Made by a program: the position numbers and the translations under genes
Notes under the pieces: model-generated
What the model was told of the DNA's origin: nothing
Seen by the model: the letters and a program-made list of their open reading frames with translations, nothing else
The model's database searches: none
Shown here: piece after piece, positions 1-9,130 of the stretch
How the letters are laid out: each line of letters begins with the position of its first letter
How positions within the stretch are numbered: position 1 is the stretch's first letter
Assembly: GCF_030817475.1 (NCBI RefSeq)
Contig: NZ_JAUSZJ010000002.1
Coordinates: forward strand, 248,001 to 312,000
DNA: 64,000 nt
Direction: 5' to 3'
DNA from: Streptomyces sp. V2I9
GTDB lineage: Bacteria; Actinomycetota; Actinomycetes; Streptomycetales; Streptomycetaceae

Positions 1-247
1 AGGTGGATGGGCACCGAACACGCCCCGACGATGACGGTGTTGAGGAACGAGGAGTCCGCGAAGCCGATGCCGGAGCAGTCCACCACCACCGGCGAGCCCG
101 TGCGGATCGCCGCGGACAGGGCGAGGCGCAGGGGCTCGACATGGTCGACGTCGATCTCCCGGTGATGCGCACCAGCCATACGGCGGGGTCCTGGATCAGC
201 TCCGACGTGATCGAGCCGCCGGGCGGCGGACCTACGATAGTTGCCAT
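1..247 (-). pseudogene. STAS-domain anti-sigma factor antagonist, frameshifted and cut by window edge
   Basis: An ATG at 247 opens a frame beginning MATIVGPPPGG and reaching VWLVRITG, after which the frame is lost. Dropping to another frame at about 158-160 gives EIDVDHVEPLRL and then the STAS signature DCSGIGFADSSFLN, whose DSS carries the serine phosphorylated in RsbV/SpoIIAA-type antagonists. The break lies at a run of three G (minus strand), where GGGG would restore a continuous ITGEID reading, so a single base appears to be missing. The C-terminus lies outside the window. It belongs by content with the sensor kinase/phosphatase upstream on the same strand. It could be a true pseudogene, a slippage variant or a sequencing error. 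Confidence 0.65.
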
Positions 248-442
248 CAGGCAATCATTACAGGGATGGCGGCACCGACCGCAACACACCTGCGGACGGG
301 GCCCTCCGCAGACGCCGCCCACGACCCGGCCCGCCCGGCCGTCCTCAACTCGGTGTACTCCCCGGACGGGATACGGCGCTCGACACGGCCGCCCTGCCGC
401 GGGAGGCGGCGCGGGGCGAGGCGGGGCGGAAACCGGAATCGC

Positions 443-764
443 TCAGGAAGAAGCCGGAGCGCCCTTCCCTGAGCCCTCAGAAGGGCCGGAGAAGAGATCG
501 GTGAGGCCGGACACGCTGGGCACCGGCGCTAACAGATGGGTGGCCGGCACCTCGATTCGCTCGCGTGGGTGAGGAGCACGCTCAGACCTGCGCTGTCGAG
601 GCAGGTGACACCGGTCAGGTCGAGCCGCACCGGACCGGACCGGAGACTTCGTCCAGGGCCGCTGCCGGCAGATGGCTGTTGCTCAGGTCGATCTCCCCGG
701 TCACCGCGAGGCCGACCCCACCATCGGGGTGTCGGCGGGAGGTCAGGGTCGGGGAGGTGCTCAC
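443..764 (-). pseudogene. STAS-domain antagonist broken by repeat slippage
   Basis: A GTG at 764 overlaps the TGA of the large sensor gene (GTGA), so it was translationally coupled to it. The frame reads [11 protein letters not shown], then VTGEIDLSNSHLP and AALDEV, and stops early at about 615-617. A second frame continues with VRLDLTGVTCLDSAGLSVLL, the STAS core with its conserved DSAG. A third gives IEVPATHLLAPV and GLTDLF and ends at TGA 443-445. The first shift is explained by a CCGGA unit (+ strand) present three times at 630-644; two units would read straight through as EVSGPVRLDL. The second shift near 556-566 needs one base added or two removed. The intact product would have been about 107 residues, normal for a lone STAS protein. 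Confidence 0.7.
630..644. repeat. CCGGA x3 tandem repeat at a frameshift
   Basis: Three head-to-tail CCGGA units lie inside the STAS pseudogene. With two units the STAS frame is continuous; the third adds five bases and shifts it. This is the kind of tract that can expand or contract by strand slippage. Confidence 0.75.
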
Positions 765-3700
765 GGGACGATCCTCGTATCCATGCCGACGGTGGTGCCT
801 CCGGGACCGGGGGTCAGGGTGATGTGGTCCATGAGCCTACGCATCAGGGGGATGCCGCGTCCGCGTACGGTCGCACATCGCGGGTCGGGCTCCCGCCAGC
901 TGCCGGCGTCGGCGACCTCGATGTGCAACCGGTCGCCCGTCGCGCGGGCGGTGAGACGGACGGTGCCGTCGGTACCGTCCGCGTAGGCGTGCTCCACAGC
1001 GTTCGCGACCGCCTCGCCGGCGGCTGCCAGCGCGCCCCGGGCGGTGGGTCCGGGGACGTGGCACGCTGCCAGCCAGCGTCGCAGCTCGTCCCGGACGGCC
1101 GCGAGCCGGTCCCGGTCGGCGGCGAAGGACGTCTCCAGGCGGGCGGGGTGGCGGTAGAGCATGAGCGCCACGTCGTCGGTGTATCCGCCGGCGGGGGCGA
1201 GCCGGGACATGAGGTGGTCCGCCAACTGGTCGGGCGGAAGATGCATACCCTGTCGCAGAACCAGGTCGGCCTGGTCGAAGCCGTCGGTGAGGGAGAGGCC
1301 CCGGCGCTCCACCAGCCCATCGGTGCACAGGAGCAGGACGGAGCGGCCGGGGATGACCGCGGCGGCCTCGGGACGCGTCCGGCCGGGCCGCACGGCCAGG
1401 GGAAGCGCTCGTCCCCCTTCGAGGAGAAGGGACGAGCCGTCGGCGCCGCGGAGGATGCCGGGCGGATGCCCGGCGCTGGAGTACCGCAGTTCCCCCGTCG
1501 AGGGATCGAGAACCCCGCAGAAGACGGTGGTGCACATCGCTCCGGGAACGGTCGCGGCGAAGCTGTCCAGAGCCATGAGCGCGCGGGCCGGGCCGAGGTC
1601 CTGGATCAGCAGCGCCCGGCAGGCGCTGCGCAGCTGCCCCATGACGGCGGCGGCCTCCAGCCCTCGGCCGACGCAGTCCCCGACCACGATGCCGATTCGG
1701 CCGTCGGGCAGGGCGAAGGTGTCGTACCAGTCGCCGCCCACCTCCAACGGCCGGCCGGCCGGCTCGTAGCGGACGGCGAATCCGTCGGGGAGGTTCGAGG
1801 GTCCGAGGATCGCTCGCTGCAGGGCGATGGCGGTCTCCCGCTGCTGGTCGATCCGGCGGGCACGGGCCAGCCCCTGGGTGAGGCGGCCGGCCAGCAGCGA
1901 GAGCAGGAGTTCGTCCTCGTCGGTGAAGAAGCGGTGCTCCCCCAGCTCGATCCAGAGGGCGAGAGGCCCGTCCGGATGGTCGATGCGGATGCCCGCTCCG
2001 CCGAGGCCGGGGACGGGTGTGAGGGTCGGGGCCGATGCGAGCCCGGAGAGGGCCGCGCGCCGCGCCTCGTCGAGGTCCCTCCATTCCGGGGATCGCGGCG
2101 CGGGGGGCTCGGCGGGCGTCTCCCGGGTGCCCGTGGTCGTGGTGAGGCGCCGCGGGGCGGTGGTGTCGCCGCGATCGAAGCGGGCGGCCACCACGCTGTG
2201 CGCGCGCCAGAGGTCGTGCAGTACGTGGATGGCGTGAGCGAGGGCCTCCTCGACGCTGCCCGCCCCGGCGAGTCGCTCTCCCAGTGCGGCCAGCGCGCTC
2301 TCGCGCTGGATGGCGTAGTGCTCGGCCGTCACGTCGCGGAGCGTCCCGACGATGGCCGTACGGCCGGTGTCCGGGTCCTGGACCCGGTTGAAGCTGGCGT
2401 GGACCCAGAGGCGGTGGCCGTCGCGGTGGGTCACCGGGGCGCTGAAGACACCGTGGTCGAGCGTGGTCATCCGGGTCAGCGAGAGGGTGGCCTGCCGGTG
2501 GGCCTCCGGATCGGCGGCGGCGTCGGGCCACCAGGGGTGAGGCGGGCGGTAGGGCAGCCCCTCGGGGCCGTAGCCGAGGATGTGGGTGAAGGCCGCGTTG
2601 GTCTCGACCACCGTGCCGTCCGCGTCGCAGACGAAGAAGGCGTCCTGCAGCGAGTCGACGAGGGCCCCGTGCCACCGGGTGTGGTGGCCGCGCAGCCGCG
2701 CCATGGCGACGACGGCGCGGACCCGCGCCAGCAACTCGGTGGCGGCGAAGGGCTTCACCAGGTAGTCGTCGGCCCCCGCGTCGAATCCCTCGATGGACGC
2801 CTCCTGCCCGGCGCGGGCGGAGAGCAGCAGCACCGGCACCGTTGCCGTACGGGGGTCCTCCCGCAGCGCGGTCACGAGGCGCAGGCCGTCCAGGCCCGGC
2901 ATCATGACGTCGCTGATCACCAGCTCGGGCAGGTCCGCCCGTACCCGGTCCAGCGCTTCCAGGCCGTCGGCGACCGCCAGCACCTGATGGCCCGCGCCCC
3001 GCAGGAGCCGGGTGAGATAGCCGCGCATGTCGGCGTTGTCGTCGGCGATGAGCACCCGCGCGGGGGCGTTCCGGGTGGACGGACCCGGAGGGGCGCCGGT
3101 CACGGCCGGCACGGGTACTCGCTCGGCGGCGGGCTCGCCGATCTCGGTGAGGTCCCCGTCCGGAGGGTCGGGAAGCCAGCGCAGGGCCTCCGCCAGAAAG
3201 GGTTCGGCCGTGACGCCGGCGGCCGGGGCGGCATGGTCCGGGCCGGGCTCGCGGACCGCGTCGGCCGGCAGGTGGGCCGATCCGAAGGGCAGTCGGACGG
3301 TGAACCGCGTGCCCCGGCCCTCGACGGAGCTGACGGAGACCGTACCTCCGTGCAGCTCGACCAGCTCCTTGACCAGGGCCAGGCCGATTCCGCTGCCCTC
3401 GTGCGAGCGGGCCCGGACGTGCTCCACCCGGTGGAAGCGCTCGAAGAGCCGGGGCATCTCCCTGGCCGGGATGCCGGTTCCGGTGTCCTCGACGGTGACC
3501 TCGGCGCCGTGCGCGTACTCCCCTACGCTCACGCGGATGACCCCCTCGAAGGTGAACTTGAGGGCGTTGCTGAGCAGGTTGAAGACGACCTTCTCCCACA
3601 GGCCCCGGTCGATGAGGACCGGTCGGCCGAGTGTCGCGGGGACGAACTCGTACCTGAGGGAGGCCCGTTCCACCGCAGAGCGGAAGACACCGGCCAGTTC

Positions 3701-4987
3701 GGCGGTGACCGCGGTGAGGTCGACGGGCTCGAAGCCGGCCTGCATCCTCCCGGCCTCGATGCGGGAGAAGTCCAGCAGGGCGGTGACGAGCTTGCCGAGT
3801 CGCAGGCCGCTGCGGTGGATGACGTCCAGATCCTCCCGGAAGACGGGGTCGTCGGCCAACTGCTGCCGCAGGGTTTCGACCGGTCCCGTGATCAGGGTGA
3901 GCGGAGTACGGAATTCATGACTGATGTTGGAGAAGAAGGCCGTCTTGGTCCGGTCCAGCTCGGCCAGTTCCTCCGCCCTGCGCTGTTGGGCCTCGTGAGC
4001 GCGGGCGCTGGCGAGGCCGGCGGCGATGTGCCCCGCGACGAGATCGACGAAGCCCCGGTAGGCGTCGTCCAGCACCCGGAAGCGGTTCAGACCCGCCACC
4101 AGGAATCCGGTGGGGGGCGCGCCGGGCTGGACGAGGGGGACGACGAGCGCCTGCGCGGGTGGTTCGTCCCATGGGCCGTGCGGCAGTCCGCCGAACGGGG
4201 CGCCGCTGAGGTCGACCGCTTCGGTTTCACCGAGCAGCGCGGCACCGGCCGGCCAGGGGGCGGTGGCGTTGTCCGCGAGTTCGACCGGGGCGGCGGGGTG
4301 GGAGGGCCGGATACCGGAGGTGGCGGCGAGCCGGGCCCGTCCGTCGTCCTGGAACAGGTAGGTCAGGGTGAAGGGCAGGACGTACGGGTGCCGGTCGAGC
4401 TGGCGGGCGCTGAATTCGAGGAACTCCTCCTCCGTGCGGACCGCCGCGGGATCCGACCCCAGATCGCGCAGGGCGGCCATCCGGTGCTCGCCGATGATGC
4501 GCTGGGTCTCCTCGATGACCACGCACAGCACACCGACCAGGCGGCCCGCGTCGTCCCGCAGCGGGCTGTAGGAGAAGGTGTGGTAGCTCTCCTCACGGAA
4601 GCCCGAACGCTGCAACAGGAGCAGGAGCGCCTCGTCCCAGGTGGACTCCCCGTGGGCCAGGACGCTGTCGACGCGGGGACTGATGTCGTCCCAGATCTCC
4701 GGCCACACCTCGCGGATGGGTCTGCCCAGCGCCCACGGGTACTTCTGGCCCAGGGTGTCGCGGCGATAGGAGCTGTTGCAGAAGAACGTGAGCTCCGGCC
4801 CCCAGGCCATCCACATCGAGAACCGGGACGAGAGCAGAATGTCGACGGTCGTCCTGAGGCTCTGTGGCCAGGAGGCCGGATCGCCGAGCGGGGTCGCCGC
4901 CCAGTCCACTCGGGCCAGGTCACGGCCGATCTCGGGATCCGCGGCGAACAGTCCGTCCACCGGGACCTCGTCCTTGCCACCCATCAC
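761..4987 (-). CDS. Hybrid histidine kinase / receiver / PP2C phosphatase / RsbW-like kinase
   Basis: A 1408-residue multi-domain sensor. In order it has a PAS-like N-terminus (about 40-170), a GAF-like region (180-330), HisKA with SHEFRTP and candidate His357, a HATPase with NLLSNALKF and [11 protein letters not shown] (about 460-565), a receiver with Asp693 (SDVMMPG) and Lys745, a PAS domain (775-890), a GAF domain (about 895-1045), a SpoIIE-type PP2C domain with GGDWYD and GDCVGRG (1060-1280), and a C-terminal RsbW-like ATPase with [10 protein letters not shown] (about 1324-1333) and GRGIPLMRR. No membrane span is evident, so it is probably cytoplasmic. It should phosphorylate and dephosphorylate STAS antagonists and thereby control a sigma factor. 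Starts at GTG 4987 or ATG 4984 lie behind GGAGGG-type Shine-Dalgarno sequence. The downstream STAS gene is coupled by a GTGA overlap but is broken. Confidence 0.93.
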   Translation of the reverse strand: MMGGKDEVPVDGLFAADPEIGRDLARVDWAATPLGDPASWPQSLRTTVDILLSSRFSMWMAWGPELTFFCNSSYRRDTLGQKYPWALGRPIREVWPEIWDDISPRVDSVLAHGESTWDEALLLLLQRSGFREESYHTFSYSPLRDDAGRLVGVLCVVIEETQRIIGEHRMAALRDLGSDPAAVRTEEEFLEFSARQLDRHPYVLPFTLTYLFQDDGRARLAATSGIRPSHPAAPVELADNATAPWPAGAALLGETEAVDLSGAPFGGLPHGPWDEPPAQALVVPLVQPGAPPTGFLVAGLNRFRVLDDAYRGFVDLVAGHIAAGLASARAHEAQQRRAEELAELDRTKTAFFSNISHEFRTPLTLITGPVETLRQQLADDPVFREDLDVIHRSGLRLGKLVTALLDFSRIEAGRMQAGFEPVDLTAVTAELAGVFRSAVERASLRYEFVPATLGRPVLIDRGLWEKVVFNLLSNALKFTFEGVIRVSVGEYAHGAEVTVEDTGTGIPAREMPRLFERFHRVEHVRARSHEGSGIGLALVKELVELHGGTVSVSSVEGRGTRFTVRLPFGSAHLPADAVREPGPDHAAPAAGVTAEPFLAEALRWLPDPPDGDLTEIGEPAAERVPVPAVTGAPPGPSTRNAPARVLIADDNADMRGYLTRLLRGAGHQVLAVADGLEALDRVRADLPELVISDVMMPGLDGLRLVTALREDPRTATVPVLLLSARAGQEASIEGFDAGADDYLVKPFAATELLARVRAVVAMARLRGHHTRWHGALVDSLQDAFFVCDADGTVVETNAAFTHILGYGPEGLPYRPPHPWWPDAAADPEAHRQATLSLTRMTTLDHGVFSAPVTHRDGHRLWVHASFNRVQDPDTGRTAIVGTLRDVTAEHYAIQRESALAALGERLAGAGSVEEALAHAIHVLHDLWRAHSVVAARFDRGDTTAPRRLTTTTGTRETPAEPPAPRSPEWRDLDEARRAALSGLASAPTLTPVPGLGGAGIRIDHPDGPLALWIELGEHRFFTDEDELLLSLLAGRLTQGLARARRIDQQRETAIALQRAILGPSNLPDGFAVRYEPAGRPLEVGGDWYDTFALPDGRIGIVVGDCVGRGLEAAAVMGQLRSACRALLIQDLGPARALMALDSFAATVPGAMCTTVFCGVLDPSTGELRYSSAGHPPGILRGADGSSLLLEGGRALPLAVRPGRTRPEAAAVIPGRSVLLLCTDGLVERRGLSLTDGFDQADLVLRQGMHLPPDQLADHLMSRLAPAGGYTDDVALMLYRHPARLETSFAADRDRLAAVRDELRRWLAACHVPGPTARGALAAAGEAVANAVEHAYADGTDGTVRLTARATGDRLHIEVADAGSWREPDPRCATVRGRGIPLMRRLMDHITLTPGPGGTTVGMDTRIVP

Positions 4988-5281
4988 CCCGAGCCCCTCC
5001 CTCCGCGTCCTCGGCCACCGCCCCGGCGGGACTGCGACGCACGGCCTTCGCCACGCTCGGACTCTGCCACCCGCCGGCCGCCGGCGTTCCGCCGGGGGTG
5101 CTGTACCCGGCCCGGGCCCGTCGTACGACAGCGGTTCGGCATCCTGCCTGTTCCGGCTCGGGGTCCGGTGCCCCTGGCCGGGGGTACGGCCACGCGTCTG
5201 CCCCGGGGGGCGGCTGCGCGACGAGCGGCAGACGTCACGGGGGCCGCCCTGACGGACGGCGGTGGGACGACAGGCTCTAGC

Positions 5282-5680
5282 ATGAGCGGCATGAAGGACG
5301 ACAGACAGTCGCAGCCCACCGAGGTCCCGCCCGGCATGACGGTGCTGCGTCTCCGCGGCGACCTCGACTTCGAGGACGCGAAGAGCCTGTCCGAAGCGGT
5401 GCGGGGAGCGCTCGCCGAGAACCCGCGAGTCCTGGCCGTCGACGTCTCGTCGGTCACCTTCGCCGACTCATCCATGCTGCGCACCCTCGTGGAGACGCAG
5501 CAGCACATGGACGACAGGTCGGGGGCGATGGTCCTCGTCGGCCCGATCGCGCCCCCGCTGCGGCGGCTGCTGGAGATCACCGCGACCGACGAGCACTTCA
5601 CGATCGTCGACGACCTGTCCCGCGCGATGACGGTTCCCCGGCCTCACCGCGCGGCCCGGGGCGACCACCCGGACCGGTAG
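5282..5680 (+). CDS. STAS-domain anti-sigma factor antagonist
   Basis: A 132-residue protein, divergent from the hybrid kinase. It reads VLRLRGDLDFEDAKSLSEAV, then VDVSSVTFADSSMLRTLVE, the STAS fold signature with the ADSS serine that partner-switch kinases phosphorylate. It should bind an RsbW-like anti-sigma factor when unphosphorylated. Candidate partners are the ATPase that starts 111 bp downstream and the C-terminal domain of the divergent sensor. ATG 5282 and ATG 5291 are both possible starts; neither has a strong ribosome binding site. The 294 bp upstream (4988-5281) hold no gene that I can see and must carry the divergent promoters. Confidence 0.88.
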   Translation: MSGMKDDRQSQPTEVPPGMTVLRLRGDLDFEDAKSLSEAVRGALAENPRVLAVDVSSVTFADSSMLRTLVETQQHMDDRSGAMVLVGPIAPPLRRLLEITATDEHFTIVDDLSRAMTVPRPHRAARGDHPDR

Positions 5681-5791
5681 TACCCCGCATTCCGGCGTGC
5701 TCGGTCGGTGGTGGGGCAGATGTCCCTTTACGGCCCAGCAACGGCCCCTTGAACACCTGTCGTGCCACCAGCGATGAGAGGCCCCGCCCCC

Positions 5792-6241
5792 ATGTCCCCT
5801 GCCGACGTCTGCTCTCCTTTCCCGGAAGTTCCCGGCGCGGGACGGAACCATCTCTCGGTGAAGACGGCGGCCGATGCACGAGAAGCCCTGGCCGGGCTGC
5901 TCACGGCTTCTCCCCTTCATACGCCGGGGGTGCTCATGGACGCCCAGCTCGCGGTGACCGAACTGGTCTCCAACGCCTCGCGCCACGCCGGTGGGCTGAC
6001 GGGCTTCGACGCGTATCTGGACGCCTGCGGCACCCGGCTGGTGATCGTCGTCGAGGACGCCGATCCGCGCCGGCCCGTGGGCGAACCGCTCGCCCTGCGC
6101 GACCCGACCGCTCCGGGAGGACGCGGCTGGGCCCTGGTCCTGGCGCTGGCCGACACCTCCGTCATCGCCCCGCTGCCGAACGGCGGCAAACGGATCCAGA
6201 TCACCTTCGCGCTCCGGGGCGCGGACGCCTCCGAGGGGTGA
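5792..6241 (+). CDS. RsbW-like ATP-binding anti-sigma factor / kinase
   Basis: A single HATPase_c_2 domain of about 149 residues. The N-box is AVTELVSNASRHAGG, the G1 box is EDADPRRP and the G2 box is GGRGWALVLALAD. This small stand-alone type is abundant in Streptomyces; some members are anti-sigma kinases acting on STAS antagonists, and most have no known partner. I chose ATG 5792 because GAGAGG lies at 5776-5781; upstream in-frame ATGs at 5762 and 5774 are alternatives. It follows a STAS gene on the same strand, so the two may form one partner-switch pair. Confidence 0.88.
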   Translation: MSPADVCSPFPEVPGAGRNHLSVKTAADAREALAGLLTASPLHTPGVLMDAQLAVTELVSNASRHAGGLTGFDAYLDACGTRLVIVVEDADPRRPVGEPLALRDPTAPGGRGWALVLALADTSVIAPLPNGGKRIQITFALRGADASEG

Positions 6242-6253
6242 GGCCCTTCAGCT

Positions 6254-6736
6254 TCAGGGAGTGCGCGGGGTTGGCTGGAACCAGGCGGGGCCTTCGGTGT
6301 GGGCCTGCTTGATCCGGAACAGGGCGAACTCACCGAGCGGCGGGAGCCCGTCCAGCGGGAACCAGCCCACCTCCAGCGACTCGTCGTCGTTGACCCGTGC
6401 CTCGCCGCCCGTGGCCCGGCAGCGGAAGGTGACGTCCAGGTACTGGCAGCGGTCGCCGTTGGCGTACTGCACGGGCTTCAGCGCCTGGGTGAGCACCACC
6501 CGCTCGGCCACGCAGTGCACCCCGGTCTCCTCCAGCACCTCGCGTTCCGCCGTCGCCGCCGGCTCCTCCCCCGGTTCGGGGATCCCTCCGATGACCGACC
6601 ACTTCCCCGTGTCCGCGCGCCGTCCCAGCAGCACGCGGCCCTCGTCGTCGAGGACGACGGCCGTCACGCCGGGCAGCAGGAGCAGTTGGTGCCCGGCGGT
6701 GGCACGGATCTCACGGATGAAGTCGGGAGTTGCCAT
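6254..6736 (-). CDS. Nudix hydrolase
   Basis: 160 residues with a complete Nudix box at about 51-73, starting GGIPEPGEEP and carrying the REVLEETG core that binds the metal-diphosphate. Such enzymes cleave nucleoside diphosphates linked to another moiety; the sequence does not show the substrate. It is convergent with the upstream ATPase gene, only 12 bp away, and lies 29 bp downstream of the lnt stop on the same strand. The start MATPDFIREI at 6736 gives the expected short lead-in before the fold. The family is certain, the substrate unknown. Confidence 0.93.
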   Translation of the reverse strand: MATPDFIREIRATAGHQLLLLPGVTAVVLDDEGRVLLGRRADTGKWSVIGGIPEPGEEPAATAEREVLEETGVHCVAERVVLTQALKPVQYANGDRCQYLDVTFRCRATGGEARVNDDESLEVGWFPLDGLPPLGEFALFRIKQAHTEGPAWFQPTPRTP

Positions 6737-6765
6737 GGGCCGAGCCTACGGGGCCGGGCCGGGCG

Positions 6766-8370
6766 CTACCGCGTGGTGCCCCCGGCCCGGCGTGCCCGGA
6801 GCGCCGAGACGCCCACCCAGCCCAGGCCCGCCACGGCCAGCAGGGCGATGACGCCCTCGGGCAGGGGGCCCATGCGGGTGGCGGGGGTGAGCGAGGAGCG
6901 CAGCGGGACCTCGTCGACGAGGGCGTCGGGGGTGAACATCCCGCTCTTCTCGACGATCGTGCCGTCCGGCCGGATCACCGCGCTGACCCCGCTGGTGACG
7001 GGGACGACGACGGCCCGCCCGTGCTCGACGGCCCGCACCTGGCTCATGGCCAACTGCTGGTAGGTCATCTCGCTGCGGCCGAACGTCGCGTTGTTGCTCG
7101 GCACGGCGATCATCTGTCCGCCGTGGGTGACGGTGTCGCGTACGGCGTCGTCGAAGGCGGCCTCGTAACAGGTCACGAGCCCCACCTTCGTCCCCGCGAG
7201 GTCGAAGACGCCCACCTCGGTGCCGGGCACGAACTCGCGCTGTACCCGGTCGACGTCCTCGCTGAAGAAGCGGGCGACCGTGCGCATCGGCATGTACTCG
7301 CCGAACGGCTGGATGTGCCGCTTGTCGTAGGTGTCGACCGGGCCCTTGTCCGGGTCCCACTCGATCAGGGTGTTGCGGAGGCTGTCGGGGCCCTTCTCCA
7401 CCACTGAGCCGATGACCGTGGGGACGCCGATCTCCTTGACGGCGTCGTCGATGACGTCACGGGCGTCGGCGTTGAGGTAGGGGTCGAGGTCGGAGGAGTT
7501 CTCCGGCCACAGGACGAAGTCGGGCTGCTTCTCCTTGCCCGCCCTCACCTCCCGGGCCAGCTGCGCGGTACGCCGGGCGTGGTTGTCGAGGACGGCGCGT
7601 CGCTGGGCGTTGAAGTCGAGGCCCAGGCGCGGGACGTTGCCCTGGATGGCGGCGACGGTGGCGGTGCCGTTCTCCGCGGAGTCGTCGACCAGCGGCAGCG
7701 CGGCGAGGGCTCCGGCCACCGGGACGAGGACGCTCACGGCGGCCCCGGCGACGGCCGCGCGCGGGACCTTCCCGGTGCTCCGGTACGCCATGACCTGGCG
7801 TACCGCCTCGTGGAGGCCGAAGCCGCAGAGCACGACGGCGAAGGAGAGCAGCGGGGTGCCGCCGAGCGCGGCGAGCGGCAGGAAGGCGCTCTCGGACTGG
7901 CCGAAGGCGATCTTGCCCCAGGGGAAGCCGTCGAACGGGATGCGGGCGCGGACCGCCTCGTCCAGCGTCCAGACCGCCGCCGCCCAGACAGGCCGGTAGG
8001 CGAGGCGGGTCACCGCGGCGATGCCCAGGCACCCCACGGCGATGAAGAGCGCCTCGGCGGTGGCCAGGGCCAGCCACGGCACCGGGCCGACGTCCTCGCC
8101 GGTCCAGCGCAGCAGCGGCAGCATGAAGCCGAGCCCGGTGAGGAGGCCGAGGCCGAAGGCGGCGCGGAGCCGGCGCCCGTACAGCAACCAGCCCAGCAGC
8201 GCGAACCCGGGCAGGACGAGCCACCACAGGGGCCGGGGCGGGAAGCTCGCATAGAGCAGGAGCCCGCAGAGTACGGCGGCGGCCGGGCGGAGGAGCCGGC
8301 GCGGCAGTCCGTTGGTCCGGGGCGCCGCCGAAGGCGGCGCATCGTCGACGGGTGTCATAGTGGCGCTCAC
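6766..8370 (-). CDS. lnt: Apolipoprotein N-acyltransferase
   Basis: 534 residues with about six N-terminal membrane spans (roughly 30-230) followed by a nitrilase-type domain. The Glu-Lys-Cys triad is present: Glu290 in LWPENSSD, Lys350 in TYDKRHIQPFGEYMP and Cys401 in LVTCYEAAFDD. The enzyme transfers an acyl chain from phospholipid to the N-terminal cysteine of diacylated lipoproteins on the outer face of the membrane. A short membrane segment (EGVIALLAVAGLGWVG) follows the catalytic domain. The start is GTG 8370; ATG 8358 is an alternative. Streptomyces often carry more than one Lnt homologue, so this may be one of a pair. Confidence 0.93.
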   Translation of the reverse strand: MSATMTPVDDAPPSAAPRTNGLPRRLLRPAAAVLCGLLLYASFPPRPLWWLVLPGFALLGWLLYGRRLRAAFGLGLLTGLGFMLPLLRWTGEDVGPVPWLALATAEALFIAVGCLGIAAVTRLAYRPVWAAAVWTLDEAVRARIPFDGFPWGKIAFGQSESAFLPLAALGGTPLLSFAVVLCGFGLHEAVRQVMAYRSTGKVPRAAVAGAAVSVLVPVAGALAALPLVDDSAENGTATVAAIQGNVPRLGLDFNAQRRAVLDNHARRTAQLAREVRAGKEKQPDFVLWPENSSDLDPYLNADARDVIDDAVKEIGVPTVIGSVVEKGPDSLRNTLIEWDPDKGPVDTYDKRHIQPFGEYMPMRTVARFFSEDVDRVQREFVPGTEVGVFDLAGTKVGLVTCYEAAFDDAVRDTVTHGGQMIAVPSNNATFGRSEMTYQQLAMSQVRAVEHGRAVVVPVTSGVSAVIRPDGTIVEKSGMFTPDALVDEVPLRSSLTPATRMGPLPEGVIALLAVAGLGWVGVSALRARRAGGTTR

Positions 8371-8484
8371 CCGCCGGAGTCTACGGTGGGCGGCTGTGAG
8401 CGGCGGCGTCGACCTGAGCGGGGCCGGGACGCGGGCGGCGGGGCCCGGCGACGGCGGCGGAGCGGGGCGATGCCGTCGGCCGGG

Positions 8485-9048
8485 TCAGTCGCGGGGCCGT
8501 CGGCCCGTGGCCGGCAGGTGCAGGCGTTCGCGGATGAACCGTACGGCGGCTTCCGCGTCGTCGACCGTGACGGTGAAGACGTGGCCGTCCCCGAGTCGCA
8601 GGGCCATGCCCTCGCCCTTGCGGACGACGACGGCGGTGCCCTGTTCGGGGCGCCAGCGGTAGCCCCAGCCGCCCCACTGGCGCGGGGTGATCCAGGGGAC
8701 GAACTCCGCGCCCGTCACATGGCTGAGCAGGATCCGGCGGCGCGGCAGCCCGGCGTGGCCGCAGCGGACCTCCAGGCTGTCCCCGTCCACCCTGACCGCC
8801 ACATGGACGAAGGCGAGGGTGCCGAAGAGGATCAGCAGTCCGGCGGCGAGGCAGCCGATCACCGACATGAGCAGCGGGGCGATGCCGGAGGTCCAGGCTC
8901 CGTCCACGGCCAGCTCGATGCCGAGCGCCACGCAGCCCGCCCCCGCGAGGGCCGGCAGCCACTGGAACCGGTTGGTGGCGCGGCCGTTCCACTCCGGGGG
9001 CGGCGCCTGGCTGGACCCGTGGGCGGCAGGCTCGGGGCGGTCCGTCAT
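8485..9048 (-). CDS. Membrane protein with PH-like C-terminal domain
   Basis: 187 residues. Two membrane spans lie at about 29-48 (LPALAGAGCVALGIELAV) and 55-82 (APLLMSVIGCLAAGLLILFG). The cytoplasmic or cell-surface remainder reads VRVDGDSLEVRCG, then VTGAEFVPWITPRQWGGWGY and GTAVVVRKGEGMAL, an arrangement seen in bacterial PH-like (DUF3093-type) proteins. The function is unknown. It lies between lnt and a racemase-family gene on the same strand, with gaps of 114 and 82 bp. The start at 9048 (MTDRPEPAAH) leaves a proline-rich N-terminal tail of about 25 residues. Confidence 0.8.
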   Translation of the reverse strand: MTDRPEPAAHGSSQAPPPEWNGRATNRFQWLPALAGAGCVALGIELAVDGAWTSGIAPLLMSVIGCLAAGLLILFGTLAFVHVAVRVDGDSLEVRCGHAGLPRRRILLSHVTGAEFVPWITPRQWGGWGYRWRPEQGTAVVVRKGEGMALRLGDGHVFTVTVDDAEAAVRFIRERLHLPATGRRPRD

Positions 9049-9130
9049 ATCCAGCAGCGTAGCCGCGTCGGACCCGCCCGGCCGGGGCGGCGGGGGCCGA
9101 TCGGGCTACGCGGGCCGCTGAGCGGGCCGG

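Noticed and set aside
630..644. CCGGA repeats as part of a CRISPR or larger array
   Set aside because: There are only three contiguous units with no spacers and no cas genes anywhere in the window.
536..5680. A 1714-codon open frame on the plus strand
   Set aside because: It runs antisense to the hybrid kinase, whose domains are unmistakable on the minus strand. Only its last 132 codons, from 5282, encode a real STAS protein. High GC keeps opposite frames open.
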